DNA of 64,000 nt from Enoplolaimus lenunculus (GCA_030248215.1 JASANG010003765.1:1-64000); one strand, 5' to 3'; positions 9,201 through 19,391 are shown, counted from the first letter of the stretch. Notes: generated by a model not told the origin, from the letters alone. Translations and numbers: made by a program.

Positions 9201-9833
9201 TATCAACAGCTTAACGGAAAGGGCGATGGGCACAAGCGAGTGTTTAAAACGATTCTAAGAGCGAAGGTTACAAATTATAAAATGTTTAACCCTGCAACGC
9301 TTGCACACGGACATGTAGTGAGCGCTAAGGTGAAAAATTTTCCATCTTGGCCCGCACGTGTAGTTAGTATTGTTAATACACCTTTAGAAGCGCTTAGACA
9401 ACCAAAAAATACATGTGCAGTTCAATTTTTTAAAACTAATAGATATGCATTTATTCGGTATTCTGACTTGAGCCGTTTTACATTTAACACACAAACGAAT
9501 AATTCTGTTTTACGTTGTGCCTTACGTTTGGCAGAGGACTCTATTGAGAAGATTGGACTCTTCCGTGATCGTGTAAACAAAATACCACATGACACAGTTC
9601 ATTTGAAGCATGTTAGTTTTTTTGGAGGCATTAATTATCTAAAAAACCGGCGCTCCGCTCATAACGGCGGGGGTAATGTAGCGCCCACGGAAAATAATTT
9701 TGCTGTTAAGCTAGCTACTTCCACTGTGCATAGTGCTAGTTTGCATAACATTAGTTGTACTTCCGCGTTGACAACTAGTTGCGGATTTTGTAGTCGAGAG
9801 AAACGGCTAGGTAGGATTTGTGGTGGTTCGTAA
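6195..9833 (+). CDS. pol: Pol polyprotein: protease, RT, RNase H, integrase, PWWP-like domain
   Basis: Long ORF in the -1 frame relative to gag, overlapping it by 46 bases. An Asp protease motif (FLADTGS) lies near residue 28. RT carries FSKVDLVSAYHQIPI and YLDDILIAS (about 7209). RNase H begins near TTDASNVAVGAAL. Integrase has the HHCC zinc region (8220-8340), the DTIHIDIVG, DRGAQFES and NGAIERFHR segments, and a GPY/F-like module (RYTGPHKVIQRDGK). A further stretch of about 200 residues follows, including the PWWP-like domain at about residues 1036-1095. The reading frame continues into the 3' LTR and stops at 9833. It appears whole. Confidence 0.93.
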   Translation: MVSGSTATGTGVHTINVATPEFGIFLADTGSVKSFLPKLFRTKDCVDNNSSAQNFYAANGSLVKTYGTKEITFHIPQIGKQFSWNFIIADVLQPILGSDFLSEYNLAVDCRNCHLIDGSAIIRKGDSYVTNSVASVASPGAICSLVSNNNEDLKKLLVEFSALFNKPLCGSSVRHKITHKIETKGQPVFAKPRRIFGSKLDIAKKSFEILEKQGVVYRGESPWASPLHMAPKNDVVNPWRPCGDYRQLNKITVPDRYPMPNITDLTNRLGNCNVFSKVDLVSAYHQIPIAEEDQAKTAITTPFGLFIYRRMPFGLRNAAQTFQRLMDTILCDLPFAIAYLDDILIASGSFEQHVKHLRRVFKRLEDNGLQLKMKKCEFFVSQTLFIGFEVSSNGFRPISSKIDAILNYEKPQTVRSLRRFVGMAAFYHRFIPKFSEIAAPLTDLTRNVKKNSKQHLVWNAVADRSFTNLKKALSNSRTLCFPVEHAVLEITTDASNVAVGAALNQVVNGQRQPLSFYSRKLTDAEKKKSTFDRELLAIYAALKHFNWLLGAEFVIRTDHKPLTHALGMKNATPQQARWLSFISEHSCSIEHVSGCDNIVADALSRSGCLAVRFGDDDAIATAQLQDHALQRFFETTSLPLQKLVVNGKTLVCDATTASLRVYVPDSMRRAIFKGIHNVAHTGPKPTLRTIAERFVWPGMNKQVRYWCKVCSQCQTSKIGRHTRSPVGIIPTSARLDTIHIDIVGPLPNSGGCSYLLTMIDRFTRWPEACPIPDMSTVTIVNAFITSWVSRFGVPRVIISDRGAQFESAIWSELMQQLGIERRRTTAYHPSCNGAIERFHRSLKAALRSKCDSFNWTKHLPLVLLGLRCAINRDGFNPAQVLYGKSLDLPIHYFFSKTPEYKEYSNQFLEQFFSGLNSFSVPSRSHNVPCFVPKDLGSCKFVWVRNAVPRNALQPRYTGPHKVIQRDGKTIVLEQNGKETRVSIDRTKPAFLDVTVAHGIEHGYQQLNGKGDGHKRVFKTILRAKVTNYKMFNPATLAHGHVVSAKVKNFPSWPARVVSIVNTPLEALRQPKNTCAVQFFKTNRYAFIRYSDLSRFTFNTQTNNSVLRCALRLAEDSIEKIGLFRDRVNKIPHDTVHLKHVSFFGGINYLKNRRSAHNGGGNVAPTENNFAVKLATSTVHSASLHNISCTSALTTSCGFCSREKRLGRICGGS
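9300..9480 (+). other. PWWP-like domain at the integrase C-terminus
   Basis: Reads LAHGHVVSAKVKNFPSWPA, then VQFFKTNRYAFIRYSDLSRF. This matches the PWWP pattern: GDLVWAKVKGYPWWPA-like start with P-S-W-P for P-W-W-P, a variable insert, then a VxFFGTxxYAWI-like strand and a short helix. PWWP domains bind DNA and methylated H3K36 nucleosomes. In this place one expects a chromodomain (chromoviruses) or nothing. Confidence 0.75.
9664..9676 (+). other. Polypurine tract
   Basis: The purine-rich run ending GGCGGGGGTAA abuts the 3' LTR, the position expected for the plus-strand primer. It is short and interrupted. Confidence 0.55.
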
Positions 9834-9999
9834 TAGCGGTGTATGCTACATATTGTTTTTGTTCTTATTGTTTCATTGTAGGTTATATTTTGTGTTTTGT
9901 TGTATATTGTTATAGGTGTTTTTGTGATATCTTAAATAAATATAAAATTGACTATGGTGGCCGGGCCGCTTTTGTTTTTCGTCATATTGAACACCTTCA
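9677..9999 (+). repeat. 3' LTR
   Basis: 323 bp, TG...CA, with no difference from 3423-3745 seen by eye. The last 157 bases of the pol ORF lie inside it. Confidence 0.95.
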
Positions 10000-10003
10000 C
10001 TGT
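10000..10003. repeat. Target-site duplication, right (CTGT)
   Basis: Direct repeat of 3419-3422. Confidence 0.8.
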
Positions 10004-10741
10004 GAGAGTTCTCTCAGTGCTTGAGCTTCATCCTCGTGTATAGCTGACCTCAGCAAAAAAAGCTCTCGGCACAGAATCTTTGCTTAAATAAAGATATCAA
10101 ATTGAAATGGAAAATGTTCGTACTGTGAAACGACGTTTTCTATAAGGCATCAATGTGCGTTTCAATTTTAAATGATGCAATATAATTTAACAAACTGCAT
10201 TTCACTACTGCGTTTTGCTTTATAAAGATGAACTCGGGTGTGCTTGACTTACTCTGTTAATTACGCCACCTCATATATGCACCAAAATTTAAATAATCAT
10301 GCCGCACTATATTTTTTCAACCTAAATTTGTAAGCGTATATATCTATTGTTGCAATACTTATATTTATCACTTTTGCAGTTTAGCGGCTTTTTTGAACCG
10401 TAACGACAGCTAAGTTTTGATGATATTGAATTGGTTTAATTTGCACAAAATGTGGACAATGTGCAAAGAAATAGGCTCTCGGACAAAGTCGTTGGTCTTA
10501 GGTGATTGGCTTAAACTTAGGCAAAGGCTAACATTTTGTGAGACCCTTTCCAGATATAGAAATTTATGTATCATGGTTTGTGTTACTATCGATTTTGGAT
10601 TTGCAACTCTGGTCAAGCAAAAAAATAGCGACACCTGTCTGAGACCGTCAGTTGTACCCTGATGTTAGAACAATGTTCGTAGTAACACATGCAAATTTAC
10701 AGAAAACGCGTCTGATTGCTAGAAAATAACGATTGCTGTCT
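10004..10741. other. Intronic sequence, nothing recognised
   Basis: AT-rich with only short shadow reading frames and no repeat copies that I recognise. Confidence 0.5.
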
Positions 10742-10749
10742 AAACGGTA

Positions 10750-10923
10750 CAGTGGCGGATCCAGGATCTCAAAATGGGGCTGGGGCCAAAATTTCACACG
10801 TAATAAACTTACTTTTGACCCATACACAAATCACGAACTATTGTCACAAAATTGCTATATAATTTTTGTCGAGATGCTGTTGGGGGCCACGGCCGGGGTG
10901 GGCCCCCCATGGATCCGCCATTG
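10750..10923. mobile_element. hAT-type MITE, 174 bp
   Basis: Terminal inverted repeats CAGTGGCGGATCCA and CAATGGCGGATCCA, flanked by a perfect 8-bp duplication AAACGGTA (10742-10749 and 10924-10931). Length, TIRs and 8-bp duplication indicate a non-autonomous hAT element. It encodes nothing. Confidence 0.85.
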
Positions 10924-11530
10924 AAACGGTATGCCTTAGAACCGCGTCAAAGACACACAGAACGCTTTTTGTGTTTTAAAAATTCGTTTATATTCGTTGT
11001 GATAAACTCTAAAAAACGTTTAGATTTCACTGTTCAAGCGATTCATTTTAGATTTTGTGTGCTTGGAGCTACTTGAAACATGGTTGATTTTACGGAAATA
11101 TTCAATCAACCTAGGCAACGGGTTTGTTAGCTTTTTATCGGAAAAAAAACAAAAAAAAGCTTTAAAAAATTGAAAAACACGCACTTCTAGTTCAACAAAT
11201 GCAAGGACGGTTAATAGATGCTAAATCTGGTACCAAAGAGATACTGAGACTGTCACATGACTAGTTTACTAAATCTATATGGGGTACACGGTACATAAGT
11301 GTCAGATGCCCAAAAATGCCACCTGCCACTTTGGTGGCCACAAATCTTTTGAGTTTGAGTTCGGTATAGATTTTCCTCAATAGAATTTGTAGTTTCATTG
11401 TTCACATGAATACAACCAAAAGTTTAGTTCAAAACTAAAAGTGTTATTTAGCTGGAACGTTGATCAAGCAAAAACAAGAAAATGAAAATATATAATATAT
11501 ATACAGCAATAATTTTAATGCTAAAGAATT

Positions 11531-11882
11531 CTGTAGTGAGTGACCCGAATACGAGGATGGTAATACTATATTTTACCTCTCCAGAAGGTGCCCACCACAA
11601 CCCGTTATTCGGTTACGGACTGTAATTAATTTTCATTCCCCCTATGTAGTTAGACGGACCTAACGTCGTTTTCTATATCTTTTCATTAGTGTAGGACTGA
11701 CTTTTGCTGGTTGCCATATGCGTTAGTTTTTTTCTGAATTTAATATAGTTTATAAGGGTTGATTGAATCAATGTCTGTTACATATATGAGCAGCACGCGC
11801 TATCCTGTTTTGGTCTAGTTTATGGACTCAGTTAGGACTTATGGACTCCATCCATAAACGGACTCGGAGTTTTATTAGGGAT
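11531..11882. mobile_element. Family B TIR element, right end lost
   Basis: Starts CTGTAGTGAGTGACCCGAAT and shares with 24384-24825 the block from CCTCTCCAGA to TTATTCGGTTACGGACTGT and the end-part wording (ACTCGGAGTTTTATTAGGGA). The right inverted repeat is missing. Confidence 0.6.
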
Positions 11883-12060
11883 CAAGGGCGTTCCCACGGA
11901 GGGCGGGCATTGGGGGGGCCGTGCCCCCAAAGTTTTCGCTGGTGGACCCCTTATAGACTCGGTCTAAAAGTAAAACAATTTTGAACTGCAATTGTAGGGG
12001 CCCCAAAATTATTCGGTGCCCCCAAATAGTGACACGTAAAATTTGAACCTCTCCTATAAA
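11883..12060. other. G/C-run segment
   Basis: Contains GGGGGGGCCGTGCCCCC and later GGGGCCCC and GGTGCCCCC, giving partial inverted repeats. It could be a decayed MITE end pair; not classified. Confidence 0.35.
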
Positions 12061-14098
12061 TCTATCTTTTTTGTGTGACTACAAAACGGTTTCCTTCTAA
12101 AATCATCGTGAGTAAAATCAGACCTCGGCTGAGGCAACAAAAATTACGTCACTTTCCAATTCAGCTTCATCACAGATACACAGAGCGCAAGTACCAAACA
12201 AAGTCTGGTATATTCAATCAAACAGGTATTACAAAATTCAGCAAATCAGATCAGCGCCGTTGACAATTACGCAAAACACGAACCGAATGGAAGGCGTGAG
12301 ACAAACAATTCGCCAAACTTTCCGCGACTATTTGTCGCTGTTCCGCAAGTTATTTGCTAAAATTAATACATTTTTAAAAAGAGATTTTTTGCACCACTTT
12401 GATAAAAAATGGCCGATTTTCCGTTGATTTTTTCCGATGACCAGCCTTGACTTTAAACTCAAAAAGCGTTCAGAACTGGCTTTTTCTTTGACACGTTTCT
12501 CTTTAATAGTATTTTTAATGTTATCATTTTTGCTGTATATTTTTTAGGTATCGACTGGATTTGATGAAAACATTCGTGATAGTTACAGTTTAACAGTTGA
12601 CATTATAGATTTGAAAAAGTATGTTCGATTACTGTCACCCGATACATTATACCGAGAGTGCATAATGCAGCATGCATGGAAAATAGTACTTATGCAGTTT
12701 GAGTACACGGTGCGTTCAAAAATCATAATCCAGTATAAGTTACGTTTTGGTGCCCCGCCCTATTTATATATGAAGGTATACCCACTGAACGTATTTTTGC
12801 AATTTGAACTTTTGCAATAATCGTCAGCACCGAGTCGCTTTGTCTATATGCACAAAAGTAACTTTTTAAACTGCTTTTCATTAAGTTCATAGGGGGTCCA
12901 TATTCCATACGTCCGCCGGGTTCATATAAGCTGTATTCTAGGCTACTCAAACATGTAACACACTCAGACAACCCGTATAAATGGCAATTAAGAAAAATGC
13001 ATCAGAGCAAGTTGGTTCAGCTTAAATGAAAAAATATAAAAAAGAAAGATGTTGATCCAAGTCACAATGAGTGAATTTAGAACAAATAACAGTTCGCAAC
13101 AGAATAATAGAGGATATCCTCTGGAAATGCAAAATAAATATCAGTCCCCCTTGTATTTGTGTCGCTTCGAGATTATGCATATTTTTGGACATAAGCCTAA
13201 GCGTAAAAATAAGTGTTAATCTTAGGCCTAAGTCTAAGAGCCAAAGCAAAAATAATCTACGATCTAAACCTACTGTATTGATATGGACCTAAAAGTCACT
13301 CTCATAGGTGAAGATTCCTTTTTCACGATTCATATCTTGACGCTTGCTGGTTGTCTTATGTAAACTTAGCATTAACAGATCAGCGTTAAAAATACCTGAT
13401 ACGGAGTTTATTATATAAAATTAAAAGGTTCACCGCCGCGGACCCTTTTCCTGCTTCACCCACTTGATATTTAAATCTGCTACAACACCATTTTACATTT
13501 TAGCTCAAGCGAGTTACCTGCGACACAAGCGTTTAACACATGGAACAGTATTAATACCATCAAAACAACGGAAGCATATGTTGTTGTTGACTTCAGTATA
13601 TACTTCTTTAAATACCCCAACGCAACAGATGCACCACCAATTGATGATAAAACAGTCAGACAGGGTCTGGAGAACGCAACCTCCGATTGGAATGTTCGAG
13701 AAGTTACAAGTAAAAACTAAATAACAACATACAATTACAAGTTAGCTCGGTTGCTGACCCAACATATTAAATGGGTCAAACAGTAAGACGCGTAGCCAAG
13801 CTTAAAGCTTGCGAGGGTACAAAATTGTGTAAAAAGAAATTTTCTTACCTCTAGGATCCAGAACTTCGTTCCAAACGCTGTGCAATGACGTTTTTCTTGT
13901 TTCCTAAAATTGAGGAACGTTCGTTGTATGCACTTTGGTTTAGTATGTTGAAATTTTTTCGTATCAATAAGCTTTTATGAGAAACCGTCGAAGTTTGCAC
14001 AAATAATGCACTTTTGGATCGAAAGGGGGGTATCGGCTATCCTGGCATTGCCCTTAAGCGACTAAAACCAACGTTTTGTATTAAGGTTTGGCAATAAA
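12061..14098. other. Intronic sequence, nothing recognised
   Basis: No supported gene. A short GCCTAAG-rich patch lies at about 13190-13265, akin to the TTAGGC-bearing elements elsewhere. Confidence 0.45.
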
Positions 14099-14768
14099 TG
14101 GCGAGTTTTTTTCTATTTATCATCTTGCCCACCCTATCCTTAAATATTTAGTGAGCCGTCGGTTGTATGACGTCATATGCGCGCAACATTGTGTTGTAAA
14201 TATCGTGCAATTGTACCGACGTGCTCAACTATAGTTAAAACCAATCACAAATTCATGTAGAGTTAATGTCCACTAAATAATATTTAAAATTGTCAACTTC
14301 AAATTTTGTAGATAAGCGTTTGGCGAGTTTTTATTTCTATTAATCATCTTGCCCACCCTTTTTTTAAAAATTTAGTGAGCCGTCGGTTGTATGACGTCAT
14401 ATGCGCGCAACATTGTGTTGTAAATATCGTGCAATTGTACCGACGTGCTCAACTATAGTTAAAACCAATCACAAATTCATGTAGAGTTAATGTCCACTAA
14501 ATAATATTTAAAATTGTCAACTTCAAATTTTGTAGATAAGCGTTTGGCGAGTTTTTATTTCTATTAATCATCTTGCCCACCCTTTCCTTAAAAATTTAGT
14601 GAGCCGTCGGTTGTATGACGTCATATGCGCGCAACATTGTGTTGTAAATATCGTGCAATTGTACCGACGTGCTCAACTATAGTTAAAACCAATCACAAAT
14701 TCATGTAGAGTTAATGTGCACTAAATAATATTTAAAATTGTCAACTTCAAATTTTGTAGATAAGCGTT
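14099..14768. repeat. Tandem array, three units of 222-224 bp
   Basis: Units begin TGGCGAGTTTTT at 14099, 14321 and 14545 and end TAGATAAGCGT. They are nearly identical. Each carries the palindrome TGACGTCA followed by ATATGCGCGCAA. Confidence 0.95.
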
Positions 14769-14882
14769 CGAATTTCAATATGAATGTTTGAACTGAAACT
14801 TAATATTCCCGTGATCGATTCCCAATTTTGTAATGATGAGTTTGTGGCTTTGAAGTTACCGTAAATGCGTATCGGAACATCG

Positions 14883-15053
14883 GCCCATGTAAAGATCAGG
14901 GGTGGAATGTTTTTCCGTGGGACTAGTATAAGCTTAAGCTTTAGACTAATTTTTTGATTGGCTTAGGCTTACGCTTAGGAATAAGCTCATCCTTGTGCTT
15001 ACGCTTACGCTTAGGCTTAGGAACTGTTCCGCTCCTGTTCTTTACATTGGCTA
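14883..15053. mobile_element. Family A hAT-like MITE carrying TTAGGC repeats
   Basis: Left end GCCCATGTAAAGATCAGGGG; the right end is its imperfect inverse (CCTGTTCTTTACATTGGC). Flanked by the 8-bp direct repeat GAACATCG (14875-14882 and 15054-15061). The interior is mostly CTTAGG and TTACGC hexamers. Confidence 0.8.
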
Positions 15054-15159
15054 GAACATCGTTGAATAACTGTAGTAATTAAGGTTACTGTGACAATGAC
15101 ATATAACCAGAACCATAGTACTTTTAAGTTATGGATGTGTTTCCTAAAATTTGGTTTCA

Positions 15160-15230
15160 GACACTCGTGAGGTTCGAGCTCACGACACACGGCTTACCGG
15201 TCCACTGCTCTAACCACAAAGCTGCGCTGC
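15160..15230 (-). repeat. tRNA-like sequence (relic or SINE head)
   Basis: On the minus strand: GTGGTTAGAGCA resembles an A box and D arm, and GTGAG-CTCGAAC-CTCAC makes a T arm with the proper loop. The acceptor ends do not pair and the anticodon arm is irregular, so a working tRNA is unlikely. Confidence 0.5.
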
Positions 15231-15362
15231 AATGCAAAATTTCTGTTTTACAATGGTTCTATATACCGTAAGACTTGTAGCAGCGATTAGATGCGTATAT
15301 GAACACGCCGCGGAATTGTTTACTCCTATACTCTAGCTCCTTTGAACATTTGTGTGTTTCAG

Positions 15363-15979
15363 ACGATAACGTTACAACTCCATCTACTCCAGCAGCCACA
15401 TCAACTCGATCAGTTTCGACGGGATCAACTGGTGCCATTAGTTCCGCTTCAACGGCATCTGAGGCAAGCACAACGTTCTATTCAACAGAATCGTCGCCGA
15501 GCGCAGAAACAACTGCTGGCTTTTCGAGTATGACGTCAGAAATAACGACAGCAACTCGAACTGCAACGACGGAAGGATCAACTACAGGCCTTTCGACCAC
15601 AATGACAACTGAAACAGCAATTTCTACCTCTTCGATTACGACAGTTACTGAAGCAACAACGGCTTCTCTAACTGTAACAACTGCAGAAACAACTACAGTT
15701 GCTGCGACTACAACGACTACACATGCAAATACAACCATCGTGACTACGACCGTAGAAGCAACTACAGTTGCCGCAGTTACAACGACTACAGAAGCAACTA
15801 CAGTCTCCACATCTACGACTACAGAAGCAACTACAGTCTCCACATCTACGACTACAAAAGCAACTACAGTCGGCGCTAATACAACGGCTGCAGAGCCAAC
15901 TGCAGTCGCCGCGACTTCAACGAGTACAGAGACAACTACAGTCGCTGCAAATTCAACAACTACAAATACAACTACATAA
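15363..15979 (+). CDS. Mucin-like protein, Thr-rich terminal exon
   Basis: Follows acceptor AG (15361-15362) and ends at TAA 15977-15979. About 205 residues, dominated by Thr, Ser, Ala and Val, with degenerate repeats such as TTTEATTVSTSTTTEATTV. This is a classic dense O-glycosylation (mucin) domain with no Cys. The phase fits the 1129-1392 exon, so the protein would be cytoplasmic basic tail, membrane span, then mucin stalk. No GPI or second membrane signal is seen at the C-terminus. A surface coat role is likely for the composition but unproven. Confidence 0.65.
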
Positions 15980-18802
15980 TACTTTTTTCATTTTAATTTG
16001 TAAATCACATAATGTGGTTTTAGTATTGGTGCAAAAAAGCAATTCTGGTTCTGTGCTGTGCACTTTAAATTAGCCTCAGTGTTGGTCAAACATTACCCAA
16101 TCAAACTAAGAATACGATATCAAATACGTAGTTTTTTTCTGTTCTGCTAAAGATCGTAGAAAACCAATTCTAAAATGTTCTACGTCTTCCGGCGTATTGG
16201 TATTTGGTTTGAGGGTTTATTGGTCAAAGTGAACTTTTAAAAATGGCTGTTTAATTTTAAAATCAGATTGTTTGACTTGTTGGCCTTACTGAAATTGCCT
16301 CGGTTGATCACAACTATAAAAGCTGATCTTGTGCCGTTTGGTACGGGGTTGTCAAGTAAATGAGAACTAAGCATGCAAGCAAGTGTTTTTTAAACATTTT
16401 TTGTCGGTTCTTCATAAAATGTAGTTTTGTTTTGTTGGTGGCCAGTGAACAACATGATTTTATGGTATACGATTGTTGGTTTTTTTGAAATATTGAAGTG
16501 AAACGTGTATATTATTCTATGTTGGTTGTTTGAGCAAGCGAAAGAAAATATTTTAGTGGTACTTTGCAGTGTACTAATAATGAAACAACTATTTACTGAG
16601 AAAATGCTCAAATAGGCTCTTATAGCCTTATTCTATGTTCATCCGCATTATCAAAAAATGATATTTCACGCAAGCATAGTTAATAAAACATTAAACAATA
16701 GAGCATGAATGTCCACAAATCAGACACTTCTCCATGTACAAGTATCGGAGTACCGAAAAGAAAAAGGGTCTCTTGTATATTTGGCCCCGCAAGCTTGAGT
16801 ATAAGCCTAAGCTAAAGCCAAAGCTTAAGCCAAAGTCTATGCCTAAAACTAACGCTATCCCTAGACCTATAAGCAGGAGTGTACACAAAGGTCATAGAGA
16901 AGATATATACATTATATTTTTTGGAAAAACCCGAAAAATGCACCTTAACAGGGTGTAAAAGGTGCAAACGCTAAAACGTTATCTCGGTCGCTATGCTAGG
17001 TCGCCAAACCTTATCACAACACATGACGGCTAGCAGGAAGACAGGTAACCGCAGATTTGGTTTTTTCCGGAAAAATTGAATCGACCGGAAACAAGGTTTT
17101 TTCATTTTTTTCAGAAAAAACGGAAAAATTGAAATTCATGTAAGTACTAATGCTTCCGTAGGCGCAAAAACGCTGATGGATAATTTGTTTATTGAAAAAA
17201 TGAGTTTGAGAGAATCAAATGACTATTTTATTAAGTGTCAACATTTGTTAAAAACATAATGATAAGCATACGGCACACACTGAAACTTGCGGCGTGCGTT
17301 GAGTCCAGCAAAAAACCTGCATACAAGTTTTGTAGTTTTATTGATATATGAAAAATGAAATTAATCAAAACTGAGGTTCCGAACAAAACACGGCCTGTAT
17401 CTGTAATAAAAGTTGCATCACAGAGAAATAGTAAAATCTCAAGTAGATATAGCAATCACCTTAATATTAAGATTAAGGAAGTATATGGTAGCAGGAATGC
17501 AAACAGGAATCCCTGTTAGATTAGGAAAGCTTTTATATGGCATAGTTTTTGGCACCGTAGGATTGCTATGGCGAGAGCAGACACAACTCTACTCGCCCTG
17601 CGTCAACCTCTGAAGAGCCACCGTAGCTTCAGAAAAGTGCCGTTGAATTTAGAACCTGTAAACATGTGTTTTCATGATCTTTCCAGTAGGTTAGGAGAGG
17701 CACGTATGCAACAATTTTTCCAACCAGCGAATGCAACGGTGGAACCAAGATTTTGTATTTAAAGATATAGCGCTAACATAGCATTTGGTTTCTGGCGCGC
17801 TTTGCTCGCGGATATTCCCCTATATCTTGTGAGGTCCATCATATTAGAGTTTCCCGGATCCGCACTGATTCCTCCCCCACTAAGTCAAAAATACAATTTA
17901 TCACGGTTTGTGAGATGTTTTGTCGCTGTTTTGCGAGTAATTTAATGAGAATATGATAAAAAGATTTTTTCCGTTTTTTGCGTTTTTCCACCTTCTCGGA
18001 AAAAACGGAAAATAGTGGAAAAAAGCCGTTCTTTGCGTTGGTTTTTTCAGGCATCCAACTCTGGGTAACAGGTTTTTTTCAGCATTCTGGTGTGAAATTG
18101 AACAGCATTGCCAACTGGGCCTAAACGTAAACCAGTCTCTATGTCTTCCAGCTCCAATGTCTTCTAGTGGCCAGTTGGCAGACACCTATAATTAACATGG
18201 GCCTATAAAATTGCTCAAATTGAAAATTTGCATATTTGAATAAGGAGCTTCGCAACGAATAGAAAAGTGAAGGGTCAAAGTTCTGACGTCGGGTTCACTG
18301 TCATGGGCGAATCCAAAAATTTCTGGCGACAGAAACATATGTATGACAATTCGTGGGAAACCGGTACCAAAAGCGCATCAGACCAGTTTTAAGCTTGGAA
18401 GGAACTTTTTAAATATTGACAGACTCAGGAAACAGTTGAACGTTATGCCTACGTATATCTGGTGATGTGGGTCGGACTGATGCATCATTGATATGAGCAC
18501 AATTTTAACAATCTGCACGAGCGCAGCGAGCGATAAAACCAAACACATTTTCTGTATTAACTCCGACGCGGAACCACAGCTTGGAGTACATCTGTTTGTA
18601 AGTACGTAAAAGCTATACGTTACTCGCAACCAACCACATGCGGAGGAAGAACAGTGAAAGAACCCTCCTGAACGAAGCGAGCTAGAAACCGGAGGCAAAT
18701 TTAGTAATAAGGTCAGACAAAATTATGTCTTGCCAGACTCCAACGAAGAAAGGTTTCATGTTTTAGGTTAAGTTAGATTTTCCTATCACATAATGACCCC
18801 AT
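15980..18802. other. Gene-free downstream region
   Basis: No supported exon. Holds a TTAGGC-type element (about 16764-16893), TTTTTCCGGAAAAATTG low-complexity blocks (about 17060-17130 and 17960-18060), and the recurring GCAGCGAGCGA and GAACGAAGCGAGCTAGAAA motif near 18518 and 18665. Confidence 0.45.
16764..16893. mobile_element. Family C element with GCCTAA repeats
   Basis: Left GGTCTCTTGTATATTTGG and right AGTGTACACAAAGG are loose inverse ends, as at 37657-37871 and 38726-38900. The interior is GCCTAAGCTAAAG-like. Confidence 0.4.
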
Positions 18803-19033
18803 TCAAACACACCGGATGTTCCGAAGATAATCACTCTGACGAGAATATGCAACTGATTCTTCAATTCTATTGTGTGTTTCACGCGGAAGGTTGGTACCCC
18901 CGCCCGAAAATGCGGTGTCGGGTACAAACGTAATGCGAGCTGGTATATACTGTTTGTCCGTTGCAAGAAGCGTACATTGTATACCGTTTTCTATAAAGTC
19001 CTCAGCGATTCTTGGCAGCATTAGCTTATCCAT
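18803..19033 (-). CDS. Unrecognised ORF, 76 residues
   Basis: Opens MDKLMLPRIAEDFIENGIQC and has a mixed, protein-like composition (TFVPDTAFSGGGTNLPRET). No family recognised, no clear signals around it. It may be a gene fragment or chance. Confidence 0.25.
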   Translation of the reverse strand: MDKLMLPRIAEDFIENGIQCTLLATDKQYIPARITFVPDTAFSGGGTNLPRETHNRIEESVAYSRQSDYLRNIRCV

Positions 19034-19391
19034 TTAGAGCGAGAAAATTGTACCGAACTATTACCTTTAAAACCATTTGAAAAGTAGCAATTTTTTGTTC
19101 ATTGAACGCGGATAAATACCGGTACAGGAGCCCCTTGCAGAGCGATCACTGTGAAACGCAAGACGTTCACTAAGGCGTGTGGCCATGTTATAACGGGTGT
19201 ACTGCAAAAAAACGTGAGCAGTGAATGGAAAAACATGCGAAAAGATGTGTGTTTTGATTAATGAATCAAAATTCGCGTTAACATTTCTTTATAATTGCCG
19301 TGACTACAAAAAATCATAGACACCATTTTTTATTCCGTTATTTATTGACCCTGCTCCGAATCTTTCTTCCGGTGGTCAGTTTTCAATCACT

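Larger units (their letters stand above)
3423..9999 (+). mobile_element. Ty3/gypsy LTR retrotransposon, CsRn1-like clade, with IMPACT and PWWP domains
   Basis: A 6,577-bp element with two 323-bp LTRs that look identical, a 4-bp target duplication (CTGT), a primer site matching tRNA-Trp, and two long overlapping ORFs. The tRNA-Trp primer and the CX2HX9CX3C Gag knuckle are hallmarks of the CsRn1 clade of Ty3/gypsy. It looks whole and very young because no difference was found between the LTRs by eye. Parts in order: membrane leader, 2A motif, IMPACT domain, 2A motif, Gag, protease, reverse transcriptase, RNase H, integrase, PWWP-like domain. It lies sense-wise in an intron of the mucin-like gene. 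Confidence 0.95.
1393..15362 (+). other. 14-kb intron of the mucin-like gene
   Basis: Inferred intron between the phase-1 donor at 1393 and the acceptor AG at 15361-15362. About 6.6 kb of it is the LTR element at 3423-9999, inserted in the sense direction. The rest holds MITEs and a 222-224-bp tandem array. Stretch 1393-3418 shows only AT-rich sequence and low-complexity blocks of the TTTTTCCGGAAAAATTG kind (about 1660-1760 and 2640-2710). Confidence 0.5.

Noticed and set aside
9818-10024. Separate small ORF beginning in the 3' LTR (also at 3564)
   Set aside because: The same LTR sequence is read in both places; it is a shadow frame of the repeat.
15160-15230. Functional tRNA gene
   Set aside because: A and B boxes are suggestive but the acceptor stem does not pair and the anticodon arm is irregular.
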